This document shows positions 43,085 through 53,492 of a DNA stretch of 64,000 nucleotides, in pieces. Source of the DNA: Tenrec ecaudatus. Lineage: Eukaryota > Chordata > Mammalia > Afrosoricida > Tenrecidae. The stretch is from assembly GCF_050624435.1 (NCBI RefSeq), contig NC_134546.1, positions 16,763,001-16,827,000 of the forward strand. Direction: 5' to 3'. The notes below the pieces were generated by a model, which saw only the letters and a program-made list of their open reading frames with translations, was not told the DNA's origin and made no database searches. How positions within the stretch are numbered: the stretch's first letter is position 1; the number at the start of each line of letters is the position of its first letter. Position numbers and translations under genes: made by a program.

Positions 43085-44200
43085 AGCAGCAGAACATCGA
43101 CCAGAAGCTGCCAGAAACACAAGCCAGATTGAGAAGAGGACCTGGAACAAGGACTATCCTTGCTGACGTCAAATGGAGCTTGGCTGAACACAGACAATAC
43201 CAGACGCAGGTGGACTTGGGCTGTATTGACGATGCTAAGGCATTCGCCCAGGGAATCAGCACAAACGATGGCAAACATGTCAAAGAACTGGACTTCCAGA
43301 ACATTTCACTGCGCTCCTGTGGACCCTGTACAAACATCAGAAGACAGTCATTGAATCGAACAAGGGGAAGCTGCCTGGCTTAAAATCGGGAAAGGTACGC
43401 ATCAGGGTTGTATCCTTGTACCTACTGATTCCGTCTGTATGCTGAGGAGCTGGTCTCTAGGAAAAAGAATGTGGCAGCAGGATGGCAGGAAGGGTCATTA
43501 AAAACCTGTAATATACAGGTGACACAGGTGGGCTTGTGTCCAAGGGAAGAGGGTCTGAAACATTTACTGATGAAGGTCAAAGACTACAGCCTTCAGAATG
43601 GTGACAAATGAAAGTAAAGAAAACCAAAATCATCCCAACTGGACCCATAGATGACATCATGATACATGGAGAGCAGATCGAAGTTGGGCCAGGATTTAAT
43701 TTTACTTGGATCCATAATCAACTCCTGGAAGCAACTATCAAGAATCAAAAGATTTGCCTTGGGCAAATCTGCTACACAAGACGTTTTTAAATGTTGAAGA
43801 GCAAAGATTGACCCAGACTTGGTATTTCCAATCATCCATCTGCATAAATAAGTAAGACCGAAGAAGAAGTGACACATCTGCATTGAGGTGATGGCAAAGA
43901 CTCTGAGCGTACCGTGGACCGCCAGCAGGAAAGCAAATCTGTCTTGAGGGAGCACAGCCAGAATCCTCCTTGGAAGCAAGGTTGGCAAGACCTCATTTCA
44001 TGTTCTAAGGAGAGCCTAGTACCTGGAGGAAGAGGTCATGCTTGGTAAAGTTGAAGTTTAGCACAAAGGAGGAAGAGCGTCAATGAGATGGATTGGCACA
44101 GGGCTGCACCAGTGGGCTCACCTTAATGTGCAGGCGGTACAGAAGCTACAAGGTTTCAAGCTGCTGTAGATCCGGCCGCTGTGACTTGGAACATAATGAA
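43085..44200 (+). repeat. BovB/RTE copy, sense, reverse transcriptase to 3' end
   Basis: It starts shortly before the RT core ('agaagctgccagaaacacaa'), contains attgacgatgctaaggcatt (the degraded RT motif A, where family members have an F-D-Y-A-K-A-F type sequence) and 'atcagggttgtatccttgta' (motif B region). It continues through the connection region to the 3' landmarks 'gagatggattggcacaggg' and a worn 3' terminus near 44,200. The YADD box is lost and stops occur in every frame. Length is about 1.1 kb of a roughly 3-kb family. Confidence 0.8.
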
Positions 44201-44369
44201 CAAGTCTTCTGTTAGGAAATGTTGCTCCCCTTTTGGAGTCTGAAGGTGCTCTGGTGGTTCTGAGGGATAAGCAGGTAGTTAGCTGTCCGATGCTCGCTAA
44301 CCTGATAGTGCGACCAGGGCCAGGCAGGAGTAACACAGCACTATAAAAGTCAGAGGTTAAACACACACA

Positions 44370-44608
44370 CACAGGGGAAGGGGGTGCGAACAACAGAAAC
44401 TTGGGTGAAGACAGACAGCAGGCAGTGTAAGATATGAAAATAATAATAATTTATCAAGGGGTCACGGGGAGGGGGAGGAAAAAGAGGAGCTGATATCAAG
44501 AGTTCAAATAGAAAGTAAATGTTTAGAAGATGATGATGGCAATAAATGTACAAATATGCTGGATACAATTCATATATGGAATGTTATAAGAGCTGTAAGA
44601 GCCCAAGT
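44370..44608 (+). repeat. L1 3' end, sense, lacking its A-tail
   Basis: Landmarks are 'acttgggtgaagacagacag', 'agctgatatcaagagttcaa' and 'gttataagagctgtaagagc'. The match stops at cccaag just before the AATAAA, where the next L1 starts, so its tail was cut by the later event. Confidence 0.7.
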
Positions 44609-46230
44609 CCCCCCGGAACTGTCGGTCCCGTTGTTTTTCATCCAGATAGTTCATCCAGCCTGTCCTATTCAGACAGACCTGTGGAGTCACTAACATGCAC
44701 GAAAACTAGACAGAGGAAAACAAAGCAACAGTATACAACCAGACAAAGACATGTACATGCAAATATATATAGGAGGATGGGGAAATAGATCTATGTGTCT
44801 ATATTTATAGGTCAAGTATTAAGGTGGCGGAAGGACCTTGGGCCTCTACTCAAACACTCCCTCAATGCATGAATACCTTCTTTTATTAAATTGGAACTCT
44901 ATGATGCTCACTCTCCCGACAAAACGGCTGGAGCCAAAGTGGGTGAACAAGTAAATGTGGTGAAGAAAGCTGATGGTGCCCGGCTATCAAAAGAGATAGT
45001 GACTGGGGTCTTAAAGGCTTGAAGATAAACAAGCGGCCATCTAGCTCAGAAGCAACAAAGTCCAACACACCAGCCTGTGTGATCGAGTGGTCCCAAAGGG
45101 ATCAGTTACCAGGCATCAAAGAACAAAAAATCATATCATTGACTGAACACCTCCATGATAGGATCGCTGAAGACAAATGGGTGCATAAGCAAATATGGTG
45201 AAGAAAGCTGATGGTGCCTGGCTATCAAAAGAGATAGTGTCTGGGGTCTTAAAGGCTTGAAGGTGAACAAGCGGCCATCTAGCTCAGAAGCAAATAAGCC
45301 CACATGGAAGAAGCACACCGGCCAGTGCGATCACGAGGTGCCCAAGGGACCAGGTATAAGGCATCATGCAAAAAAGAAAAGATATAAGTGTGTGTATGTA
45401 TGTGTATATATGTGTATATGTATATATGTATGTGTATATATGTATATATATATCATATTAAATGAAGGGGGAAGTGCAGAGTGGAGACCCAAGGCCCAAG
45501 TGTCGGCCAATGGAGATCCCCTCATAGAGGGGTTTAGGAGAGGAGATGGGTTAATTAGGGTGTGAGGTAGTATCGATGAAGAACACAGCTTTCCCCCAGA
45601 TCCTGGATGCTTCCTCCCCCCAACTACCATGATCCGAATTCTACCTTGCAGGGCTGGATAGGACAGAGGCTGTACACTGGTACATATGAGGGTTGGAGGT
45701 ACAGGGAATCCAGGGTGGATGATACCTTCAGGACCAAAGGTGTGAGGGACGATGCTGGGAGAGTGGAGGGTGAGTGGGTTGGAAAGGGGGAACTGATTAC
45801 AAGGATCCACATGTGACCTCTTCCCTGGGAGAGGGACAGCAGAGAAGGGGGGAAGGGAGACTCCGGATAGGGCAAGATATGACAAAATAACGAGGTATAA
45901 ATTACCAAGGGCATATGAGGGAGGGGGGAATAGGGAGGGAGGGGGGGAAAAAAAGAGGACCTGATGCAAGGGGCTTAAGTGGAGAGCAAATGCCTTGAGA
46001 ATGATTGGGGCAGGGAATGTATGGATGTGCTTTATACAATTGATGTATGTATATGTATGGATTGTGGTAAGAGTTGTTTGAGTCCCTAATAAAATGTAAA
46101 AGAAGAAAAGAGAAAAAAATGATTAGGGCAAAGACTGTACAGATGTGCTTTATACAATTGATGTATGTATATGTATGAACTGTGAAAAGAATTGTATCAG
46201 CCCCAATAAATTGTTAAAATAAAAAAAAAA
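44609..46230 (+). mobile_element. Young 1.6-kb L1 3' UTR with internal duplications
   Basis: It is the longest L1 3' UTR copy here. The block with 'gtgaagaaagctgatggtgc', 'ctatcaaaagagatagtg' and 'aagcggccatctagctcaga' occurs twice in tandem (about 44,925-45,165 and 45,166-45,400). A TG/TA-rich run occupies 45,385-45,452. The end (45,973-46,230) has two successive terminal modules, each with an AATAAA-type signal (cctaataaaatg and ccccaataaattg), then an A-rich tail. The terminal 245 bp differ at only a handful of positions from the insert at 27.95 kb, which argues for recent activity. No ORF2 sequence is attached. Confidence 0.85.
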
Positions 46231-46451
46231 CGTGAATATGAGCAAAAAAAAATATTCATGTTAGGAATTGGTAAATCCATCTATGTAATAATAATGTTCT
46301 ATGCAGATCCAATAGGCGTTATTTTGTAATAAGCATTATAAATGGAAAATATCACTGCTTTGAAAGATAAAATGCTGATACATTTGAAATTGCTTTTGAA
46401 AATAGAGGAACTCGTCCTTTTTCAATAAGGACAAATATAATTTTTAAAACA
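46231..46451. other. AT-rich sequence, possibly conserved
   Basis: Between two L1 tails lies about 200 bp that matches none of the repeats in the window ('ccaataggcgttattttgta', 'gctttgaaagataaaatgct'). It contains CCAAT and GATA-like motifs. Confidence 0.3.
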
Positions 46452-46498
46452 TTAAAAAAAAAAGAGCTGTAAGAGCCCCCAATAAAATTATTTTTTTT
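46452..46498 (+). repeat. Minimal L1 3' tip
   Basis: Only gagctgtaagagcccccaat and aaaattattttttt remain, with an A-run on the left. It is an extremely 5'-truncated L1 end or tail remnant. Confidence 0.65.
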
Positions 46499-46551
46499 AA
46501 TCAGATGTTAGCTGCAGCCACCCTTTTCTTAGCATATTTCAGTTCTTTCAG

Positions 46552-46748
46552 CAAGAACCCCTCGTGGTGATGTGGCCTAGGTGCTGTGCTGCTCACTGCA
46601 AGGAAGGCACTTCAAACTCTTGAGCCAATCTGCAGAAGCAAGCTGAGGCTGTCTGCTTCTGCCAAGATTTACAGTCTCCGAAACGTCACTGAGGCACTGA
46701 TGACAGTGATGACAGAATTGATGGCAATGGGCTTGGTTTGGTTTTTGG
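46552..46748 (+). repeat. AfroSINE, sense, diverged
   Basis: Head ('aacccctcgtggtgatgtgg'), body ('aggcacttcaaactcttgag') and tail ('attgatggcaatgggcttgg', 'tttggttttt') are in order. The middle has a small duplicated gatgacag unit. Confidence 0.8.
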
Positions 46749-46857
46749 AGTTTGGACTTTGATTCCAGTGCCCCCTTGGGCCTTTGACCTCACACCCATC
46801 TTACCTCCTAAGGCTAGTAAACGCTTCCCTCTGCCTTGAGCTGGTGGGATTCCGATC

Positions 46858-47960
46858 TTTATACAGTTTTACTGGCACATAATCCACATATCATATTATT
46901 TACTCGGTCAATCATATCAAGAATTATACAATTATTATGAAAATGTTATATTTTTATTTTTAATAAATAATTTTATTGGGGACTCATACAACTCATCACA
47001 ATCTATACATACATCCATTATGTGAAGCACATTTGTACATCTGTTGCCATCATCATTCTCAAAGCATTTTCTTTCTACTTGAGCCCTTGGTATCAGCTCC
47101 TCATTTTTCCCACTTCCTTCCCCACCCTCCCTCTCTTATGAACCCTTGAAAATTTATAAATTATTATTTTTTCATGTCTTACACTGTCCAATGTCTCCCT
47201 TCACCCACTTTTCTATTGTCCGTCCCTCTGGGAGGGGGTTATATATAGATCATTGTGATCAGTTCTCCCTTTCTCCCACCTTTCCCTTACCCTCCTGGTA
47301 TCAGTACTCTCATTACTGGTCCAAGGGGTTCATCTGTCCTGGATTCCCTTGTTTCCAGCTCTTATCTGTACCAGTGTACATCCCTGGTCTAGCCGGATTT
47401 GTACTGTAGAATTGGGATCATGGTAGTGGGGGGAGGAAGCATTAAAGAACTAGAAGAAAATTGTGTTTCATCAGTGTTATACTGCACCCTGACTGTCTCA
47501 TTTCCTCCCCCCATCCCCACGCCTGACCCTTCTGTAAGGGGATGTCTAATTGCCTACATATGGGATTTAGGTCCCCACACTCCCCCTCATTCACAATGAT
47601 TTTTGTTGTTGTTTTTTTGATGCCCGATACCTGATCCTATGGATACCTCGTGATCACACAAGCTAGTGTGCTTCTTCCATGTGGACTTTGTTGCTTTTCA
47701 GCTAGATGGCTGTTTGTTTAGCTTCAAGCCTTTAAGACACCCGCTCCCCCTGACGCTATATCTTTTAATAGCTGGGCACCATTAGCTTTCTTCACCACAT
47801 TTGCTTGTGCTCCCGCTTATGACAATCAATTTTAGAACATTTTCTTTCATCCCCCATGATTAAATCACCTTTTAAATGAGTTGTGTAATCACATTCAGTT
47901 CTAGCACTCCCTCCCCCTTCAAGTTCTTGTTTCCATTCTTGACCCCCAAAAGAGGAAAAA
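46858..47960 (-). repeat. Antisense L1 3' UTR split by a second antisense L1
   Basis: The outer element consists of 46,858-46,944 (acagttttactggcacataa, atcatatcaagaattatac) and 47,817-47,960 (aatcaattttagaacatttt, 'tttttaaatgagttgtgtaa'-like text), which are contiguous in the copy at 20.8 kb. The inner element lies between them. Confidence 0.75.
46945..47816 (-). mobile_element. L1 3' UTR, antisense, 872 bp, 10-bp TSD
   Basis: The flanks ttatgaaaat (46,935-46,944) and ttatgacaat (47,817-47,826) match at 9 of 10. Reversed landmarks run from ttttattggggactcataca through 'cttggtatcagctcctcatt', 'atgtctcccttcacccactt' and 'tagatggctgtttgtttagc' to 'ttcttcaccacatttgcttg'. Single-element divergence is low. 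Confidence 0.85.
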
Positions 47961-48632
47961 GAGTACACACTCACAAACGCACTCAAAACATTTGTGTGCT
48001 TAGCAGATTTTCCTGAGGACATGCAAACATGGGAGTTTTACACGGGGGTGGGGGGAGGTTAAATTCCCCTTACACTCTTATGAAGAGTAATGTAGCTCTC
48101 CATCTCCCTCCCTGGCTCGAGCAACCCCCTCCACCCAGTGGCCCCCAGTGGGAGTCAGCCCCACGAGTCCCCCACGCCCATCCACTCCAGGTTCTGCACT
48201 GAGAACAGAGAGGGGTCCGTTTTCAGTGCCACCCCGGCCATTCTGCAAGTGGGCAAGGGCATGGGAGGCCTTTTCTCTCACAAATAAGGACTGTGCCACC
48301 ACCACCCACGGAAAGGCCTGGAGAGCCTCTGCCTTAGAAGTCAGCCACTTTACAGCCATTGGATTTAGCATATTTCTTGCAAAATGCTGAAATCGAGGTC
48401 CTAAAAGAAGAACGATCAACTAATTAGACTTCGAGTGCTATGGAGTTATGAGGAAGCTCTTTTTGTTGTGACATAGAATGATTGCCAATAAATATGCTTA
48501 GTGGGGGAAAAAAGTCAGATTTTGTTTAAAAAGCAGCCACTGAGAACTCTAAGGAGAAAAGTTCTAGCCTGACATCTATGAGGCTCACCATGAGCCAGCA
48601 TTGCCTCAATGGCATTTTTGTTTTGTTTTGTT
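47961..48632. other. Unassigned sequence, no gene seen
   Basis: The interval is free of repeats I recognise. Frames at 48,078-48,419 (minus) and 48,148-48,390 (plus) overlap each other and lack known motifs. Confidence 0.35.
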
Positions 48633-48714
48633 TACCGTATATACTCGAGTATAAGCCGACCCGAATATCAGCTGAGGCACCTAATTTTACCACAAAAACT
48701 GCATTAAAAATGTG

Positions 48715-49443
48715 ACATGACAAAATAACAATCAATAATTTATCAAGGGTTCATGAGGGAGGGGGGAAATTAGGAGCTGATGGCAGGGGCTTACGTGGAG
48801 AGCAAATGTTTTGAGAATGATGAGGGTAACTGAGTTAGTTTATTGTGCCAACCTGGTCAATAAACACATGTGGGATTAATTGAAGGGTGGAGGGATAAAC
48901 GGCTCAGTGAGCCTCGCCTTACTAGTTCTTGGGTCTCTTGCTTTCTGATGGTGGGACCAGGGTGAAGCTGCCTTAGCCAGTTCCCTGCTTCAGCTGGAAA
49001 GGCTCACTTCCTGCAAGACATCTCTGAGGAGAAGCCGCATAGACCTACCCCGATGCTGCCCTGGGTGCGGGAGCACCTGTGTGGAGACCCCTGCCAGCGC
49101 TGAGATGCTTACACGTTCACTGACTCAGCTTTACTCCTGCAGTTGGCATCATTGCGTCTGTTTTGTGAGATGGAGGAGGACTTTGTGGATTGGTGTTGGA
49201 CATATGGGTTAATGTTGGACTTGTGGGCTTGGGTAGCACGGGGTTGGGATGTTTTCTTACTGTGTACTTACCCTTTATATAAAACTCTCTCTTATACATG
49301 AATTTCTGCGGATTTGTTTCTCTAAAGTACCCAGACTAACACAGTAATGAATATACAAATGTGCTTTATACAATTGATGTAGTATGGGTTGTGATGAGTT
49401 GTGTGAACCCCCAATAAAATGATTTTTTTAAAGAAAGAAAACC
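48715..49443 (+). mobile_element. L1 3' end inserted in the MITE, itself split by LTR
   Basis: The two parts (48,715-48,830 and 49,344-49,443) join at the LTR TSD to give a continuous L1 end: 'aataatttatcaagggttca', 'tgagggtaac', 'aatatacaaatgtgctttat', 'tgtgaacccccaataaaatg'. The MITE bases ttaaaaatgtg (48,704-48,714) and tttaaaatgtg (49,446-49,456) are the approximate L1 TSD. Confidence 0.85.
48831..49343 (+). mobile_element. ERVL-type solo LTR with 5-bp TSD
   Basis: This 513-bp LTR begins tgagttagtttattgtgcca and ends cccagactaacaca. The flanks gtaac (48,826-48,830) and gtaat (49,344-49,348) match at 4 of 5. It is very similar over its whole length to the LTR at 23.6 kb, so both are members of one subfamily. 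Being inside an L1 that is inside a MITE, it is the youngest layer of this nest. No viral genes are present. Confidence 0.9.
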
Positions 49444-49844
49444 TTTTTAAAATGTGCTGAAAAAGTTGGCTTGTACACGCGTATATATGGTAATTTAGAA
49501 GCAGAACTGGCCAGTTGGTTTTGTTTTAAAATGAATTTAAGTAACAGAAGCCCGAGTCGCTAATCTGAAACAATTTCCCTAAACACTTATTAGGGTCTAT
49601 TGACATGGAAACTGATTAGAAAAGCAATACTTCTGTTCACAGTGCACTGTCTGGTTAGTCTCAAGGTTGCCAGAAAAGAATAAGGGGTTCAGGGTTCATG
49701 TCCTAGTACCACCTTGTGATGGAATTTCATCTGTTCCCAGCTGGGGCTCTGATCTGAAACCCCAGAGTAATCCACAAAACTAGGTGTGAGTTTCAAGGAT
49801 TCACCTCGAGTGGTGGGGAGCCCAAAAATCATCAGTCTTCTCCA

Positions 49845-49955
49845 CAGGAAACACACACACACACGCAGTAGAACTGCCCGTGCGGGTTTCTGAGTGAGCA
49901 GAAAGCTCATCTTTCTCCAGGAGTGGCCTGGAGTTTCCACCTGCGGATCTTGCAC
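49845..49955 (-). repeat. AfroSINE, antisense, partial
   Basis: The block 'gcagtagaactgcccgtgcg', 'gggtttctgagtgagcagaa' and 'tctttctccaggagtggcct' is a shortened SINE with a short AC run on its left (49,852-49,866). Confidence 0.7.
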
Positions 49956-50993
49956 TAAATGCAAGAAACAGCTTTCCTCCTACGATGGGGGCCAGGGCTA
50001 AGCCTTGGCCCCATTCCGCCCTCAATCCTTCCCAGGCCACTTAGGTTTCCAAGGAAAAGGAGCCAGCAAGGCCTCCCAACCGGGAGGAGGTCCCAGTCCT
50101 TCGGAGGCCACCAAAGGCCAGATGGGAAACGTGTGAGGACCAAGGAGGAGCGAATCCTGGGAACCAATTCTGAGCTCTGAACCCCTTTGTCCCTCACCCC
50201 CGAGACAAGCACAGGCAGCATGGCCCCACAGGGGTCCCTGGGGAAGCCTTTCGGTTCCTGGAGCAAGAGGCATCATGTGCCGTGCCCTCGATTCTTCTTC
50301 CAGGCTGAGATTTATGATACCAGATGAAACCAATAAAGAGAGAGGGAAGTGGGGATGAGGAACGAACCTTTTATCTCACAGAAGAGGAAGTAATACATTG
50401 GCATTTCCCTCATTAAGGTGTTGACGGAAAAAAAATACAACTTTTAAATAATTTTAACCTGAAAGCACCCGCTAATAACACTGAAAACAGTATGCATTGT
50501 GGTCAACCACTGACAGAGCTTCTTGTCGTGAAAAGACTTTCACCCTCCAGTCACAGACTGCCTTTCCACCCTGAGTCAGCCCCTTCCACTGGGCGGGCAC
50601 CACTCATAGTCACCCCGTGGAGCACCAAGAGTAAGTCCGCTGGGTCCTCAGCACTGCCCAGCTTCCCACTGGTGTGTTCTTAGATGGCTCTCAGCCATTG
50701 GCGTCACCAGGGATTTTTGGCATCACAGTTTTTTAAACTAGACCAGTCTCCCTTCTATCCCTACCGGGCCCAGACAACCTGAACTTCTGCCCAGAGTAAA
50801 TAAAGCCAATCATGGGGAGATTCAAAAAACACCTTCAGTTTTCTGTCTCCACCCAAATGTTACCATCCCTTAGTCCCATCACATCCTTCTTCCCTACCAA
50901 AGGAGATTTTTTTTTAGGGGGGGTCACTATTTTTTTTTATTTCTAGACTGTGAGGCCATTTTGATTAACAGACAGTACTCACATAATGAGACA
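49956..50993. other. Mostly unique sequence
   Basis: No gene was recognised. The AT-rich part at 50,380-50,480 ('attaaggtgttgacgg', 'taaataattttaacc') and the stretch 49,500-49,680 further left look unique and could be conserved. Short T-runs lie near 50,908 and 50,930. Confidence 0.35.
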
Positions 50994-51085
50994 GCATTTT
51001 TATAAATCATTTTATTGGGGGCTCATACAACTTTCATCACAATCCATCCATCCATTGTCTCCAGCACATTTGTACATTTGTTGCA
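50994..51085 (-). repeat. Antisense L1 3' tip
   Basis: The text tataaatcattttattgggg, 'ctcatacaactttcatcaca' and 'agcacatttgtacatttgtt' is the reversed L1 terminus, about 90 bp long. Confidence 0.8.
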
Positions 51086-51285
51086 CGACGCAGCATCTTA
51101 TGATGGATCAAGGTCCTGTGTCCAGGAGGAAAGCAGGGATGTGATTAATACCAACTTGATGCTTAAGCAGGTATGTTTATAAATAACACAAGTCTCTATA
51201 GATTAGGCACACGGTTTTCTTACACTTTTGGTACAATAGAAAGGACCATAAGCAATTTGCATGTTTTATAGAAATTCATTTAGTT

Positions 51286-51420
51286 TTTCCAATTTTTAGT
51301 TTTATTGGCATAAAATTCACTCCTCACACAAATCAATCGTTGAAACATATTAAAAATTAGTTGTGTTGTCACCACCATCTGTTTTAGAACGTTTTCTTCA
51401 TCCATCTACGTATTGTTCTT
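51286..51420 (-). repeat. Antisense old L1 3' UTR fragment
   Basis: The stretch 'ttagttttattggcataaaa' followed by 'tcaatcgttgaaacatatt' and 'ttagaacgttttcttcatcc' parallels the copy at 20.8 kb but is more diverged. Confidence 0.6.
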
Positions 51421-52626
51421 AGCTTCCCATTTCCAAAGGAGATTTTAAAGGGCTTCGGCAGAGCTGACAGCAGGCAGGAGAGCAGTACATGACGGTGGCA
51501 GTGCCGCGGAGATTCCTCAGTGGCCGCTTTGCCTCCAGGTTCCCATCACATTGGCCCGTTCCCCTTTCTAGGTCACAGCACTCCACCCCGTCCGCTGCAG
51601 GACCCTTGCTCAACAGGTTTACATTGTCCTTTCCTTCTCCTTCGCTCACAGAATGACCTGAGACTCAAAAATAAACGCCCTCCCTAAATCCTACAGCCTC
51701 GCTCTCACTTTAGAGATGAGCTTCTTGAAGGAGCAACCTGTCATGGGGCCGCGCCCTCTTCATCCGGCCACCAGCTGCAGGGCTACTCTCTAGCGAAAGC
51801 AAGTCCACTGCTCTTTTGTGAGCCACGATCCTGCGCTTCGGGAACTTGCTTGAGAGATGAGTATCGAAGCATAGTGAAGGGGGATACACTGAGTCCCTGT
51901 TACTTCAGAGTTTTCATAATGTAAGTGAAGAGTGACTAATGGCCTTATCCTTAACAGAGCGGAGCAAGATTACTTAAAGTGTTCTTGAAACAATATAAAC
52001 TTACCTGTTTTCATAAACTTCCTCTCATCCTCCAGAGCCAAAGCTCCTCCCTCTGAATTCCCACACGGCTCTGCACCTGCCACACCTTTGTCACTTCACA
52101 ATTAAACGATGTACTCCGGGTAGGTCCTCAAAAGCAGCTGTCTGCAGCTAAAAGATAATTGATAAAGGAACAAATGAATTTTATAAGTAGCTATTACAGA
52201 AGAGATCATTCTAATTACTGATCAATCTAACCGATTGACTCAAGCGAGCAGCAGCACCGCCTTGCGAAGAATTCCACTGCCATTTCGCTCAGCTCCGATG
52301 AGCTTTTCTGCACATTAACTGTAATAGAGTTGACCGTTCACGTGCCTTGGGACGGCTCCAATCCTGAAGCCTCCCTTTCTTCGCGGCTCCATCTGGAGGA
52401 ACCAGGATAAAAGTGAGCAGGCCGGTCAGTCTGAAGTGGGTCCGCAGGCATTCCTGGAAGAAAGGCACTTATTTCCCCACCACCACCCTAAGAAGACTCT
52501 GCAACTCCTCCAGGGGGACCGAAACGTCCTCGCGCGCAGAGCTGCCCTCCTCCCCTTCAAGGCTCACATTTCCGAGGGTCCACTGCTCAGGAGTGGCTTC
52601 GCCCTGTGCTGGAACTCGCTAAAGAT
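51421..52626. other. Mostly unique sequence with possible CNE
   Basis: No repeat was recognised. The part at 52,140-52,330 (agataattgataaaggaac, 'cattctaattactgatcaat') is AT-rich with clustered TAAT cores and may be a conserved enhancer. No coding exon was recognised. Confidence 0.35.
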
Positions 52627-52792
52627 GACAAACAACACCATCGGGTTGACCCCGGCTCACAGCAACTCGATGGGACAGAGCGGAACTGCTGCCGTAGGTC
52701 CCCGGGGCTGCGGGTCTATGCAGGAGCAGCCCGCCCCACCTTTCACCTGAGGAACAGCCAGCACACAGCCCACTGTGTCACCAGGACCCTCT
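52627..52792 (-). repeat. AfroSINE, antisense
   Basis: The reversed blocks 'acaacaccatcgggttgacc', 'ggacagagcggaactgctgc' and a head ending gtcaccaggacc are visible. The centre is short. It abuts a sense copy, forming an inverted SINE pair. Confidence 0.75.
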
Positions 52793-52796
52793 TGGT

Positions 52797-52926
52797 GACG
52801 TGGGTTGAGCAGTTCCAACCTATTAGCCACTCGGTGGGGAAAAGATGAGACTTTCGGCTCCTGTAAAGACTTACAGCCTGGGAACCCGAAATGGGCTATT
52901 CTACCCAGTGCTGTACAGTCACGACA
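52797..52926 (+). repeat. AfroSINE, sense, partial
   Basis: Body text 'gttgagcagttccaacctat', 'ggggaaaagatgagactttc' and 'ctgtaaagacttacagcctg' is clear. The true head is missing and the tail stops near 52,926. Confidence 0.75.
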
Positions 52927-53334
52927 ATCTGGATTCCACTCAAGGACGGTAAGATTTGTTTTGCTCCTTAGGTTTGACCCATTTCCCAAACTAAGAAGTT
53001 TGCCTAAACGTTTCAAAAGTACTTCCTGATGCTAATATACTATGACTAGTTGTACATAACTTAAACTTAGAAAATCAAATTCTCCTTTGAAAAATAGGCT
53101 CAAGGCTGAGAGAGACCTGGGGGTGTCTCCTTGTGTGATATGAATCATCTGTACACCCGTCATCACCTGGATGTAATCATCCAATCATCTATAGGAGACC
53201 AATGATTTTCACAAGGCAGGAAGTACAGTTCTCTCAGGAGCTTCTTCCAACACACTGCCATTCCTGTCTCCACAGTTCCTCTGAAGAGTGAACCTTTAAT
53301 CCTTTAAAAGAACAAAAAATACATAAAAATAACC

Positions 53335-53492
53335 ACCAAAGCCACCGCTGCCAAGTCGACTGAGACCCACCGCAAGCCAGGTCTACAGCTGTAAACCTCT
53401 GGAGGCAGACTGCCTCTTCTTTCTCTCACAGAGCAGCCGCTGGATTCAAACCACTGACCTTCCCAGCACTTAGCTAGTGTGCCTCCAGAGCT
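53335..53492 (-). repeat. AfroSINE, antisense
   Basis: The reversed tail ('ccaccgctgccaagtcgact'), 'tttctctcacagagcagccg' and 'gattcaaaccactgacctt' are present. The centre is rearranged. Confidence 0.75.

Larger units (their letters stand above)
48635..49490. mobile_element. TA-flanked palindromic MITE, split by L1
   Basis: The left part (48,635-48,714) starts ccgtatatactcgagtataa after TA. The right part (49,457-49,490) ends cttgtacacgcgtatatatgg before TA. The ends are inverted repeats over about 24 bp with a few differences. The joined length is about 114 bp, and the interior contains 'ggcacctaattttaccacaa'. A second copy lies at 63.2 kb. The TA target and TIRs fit a Tc1/mariner-type non-autonomous element. 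I remember similar text from other tetrapods but cannot name the family. Confidence 0.75.

Noticed and set aside
42805..43383. A 192-codon plus ORF ending in BovB-like protein.
   Set aside because: Only the second half matches the RTE reverse transcriptase region. The first half is unrelated flanking sequence, and the frame ends inside the conserved domain.
48635..48714. The left MITE half considered as a hAT or piggyBac end.
   Set aside because: No 8-bp or TTAA duplication is present, and TA flanks at both reconstructed ends fit a Tc1/mariner-type element better.
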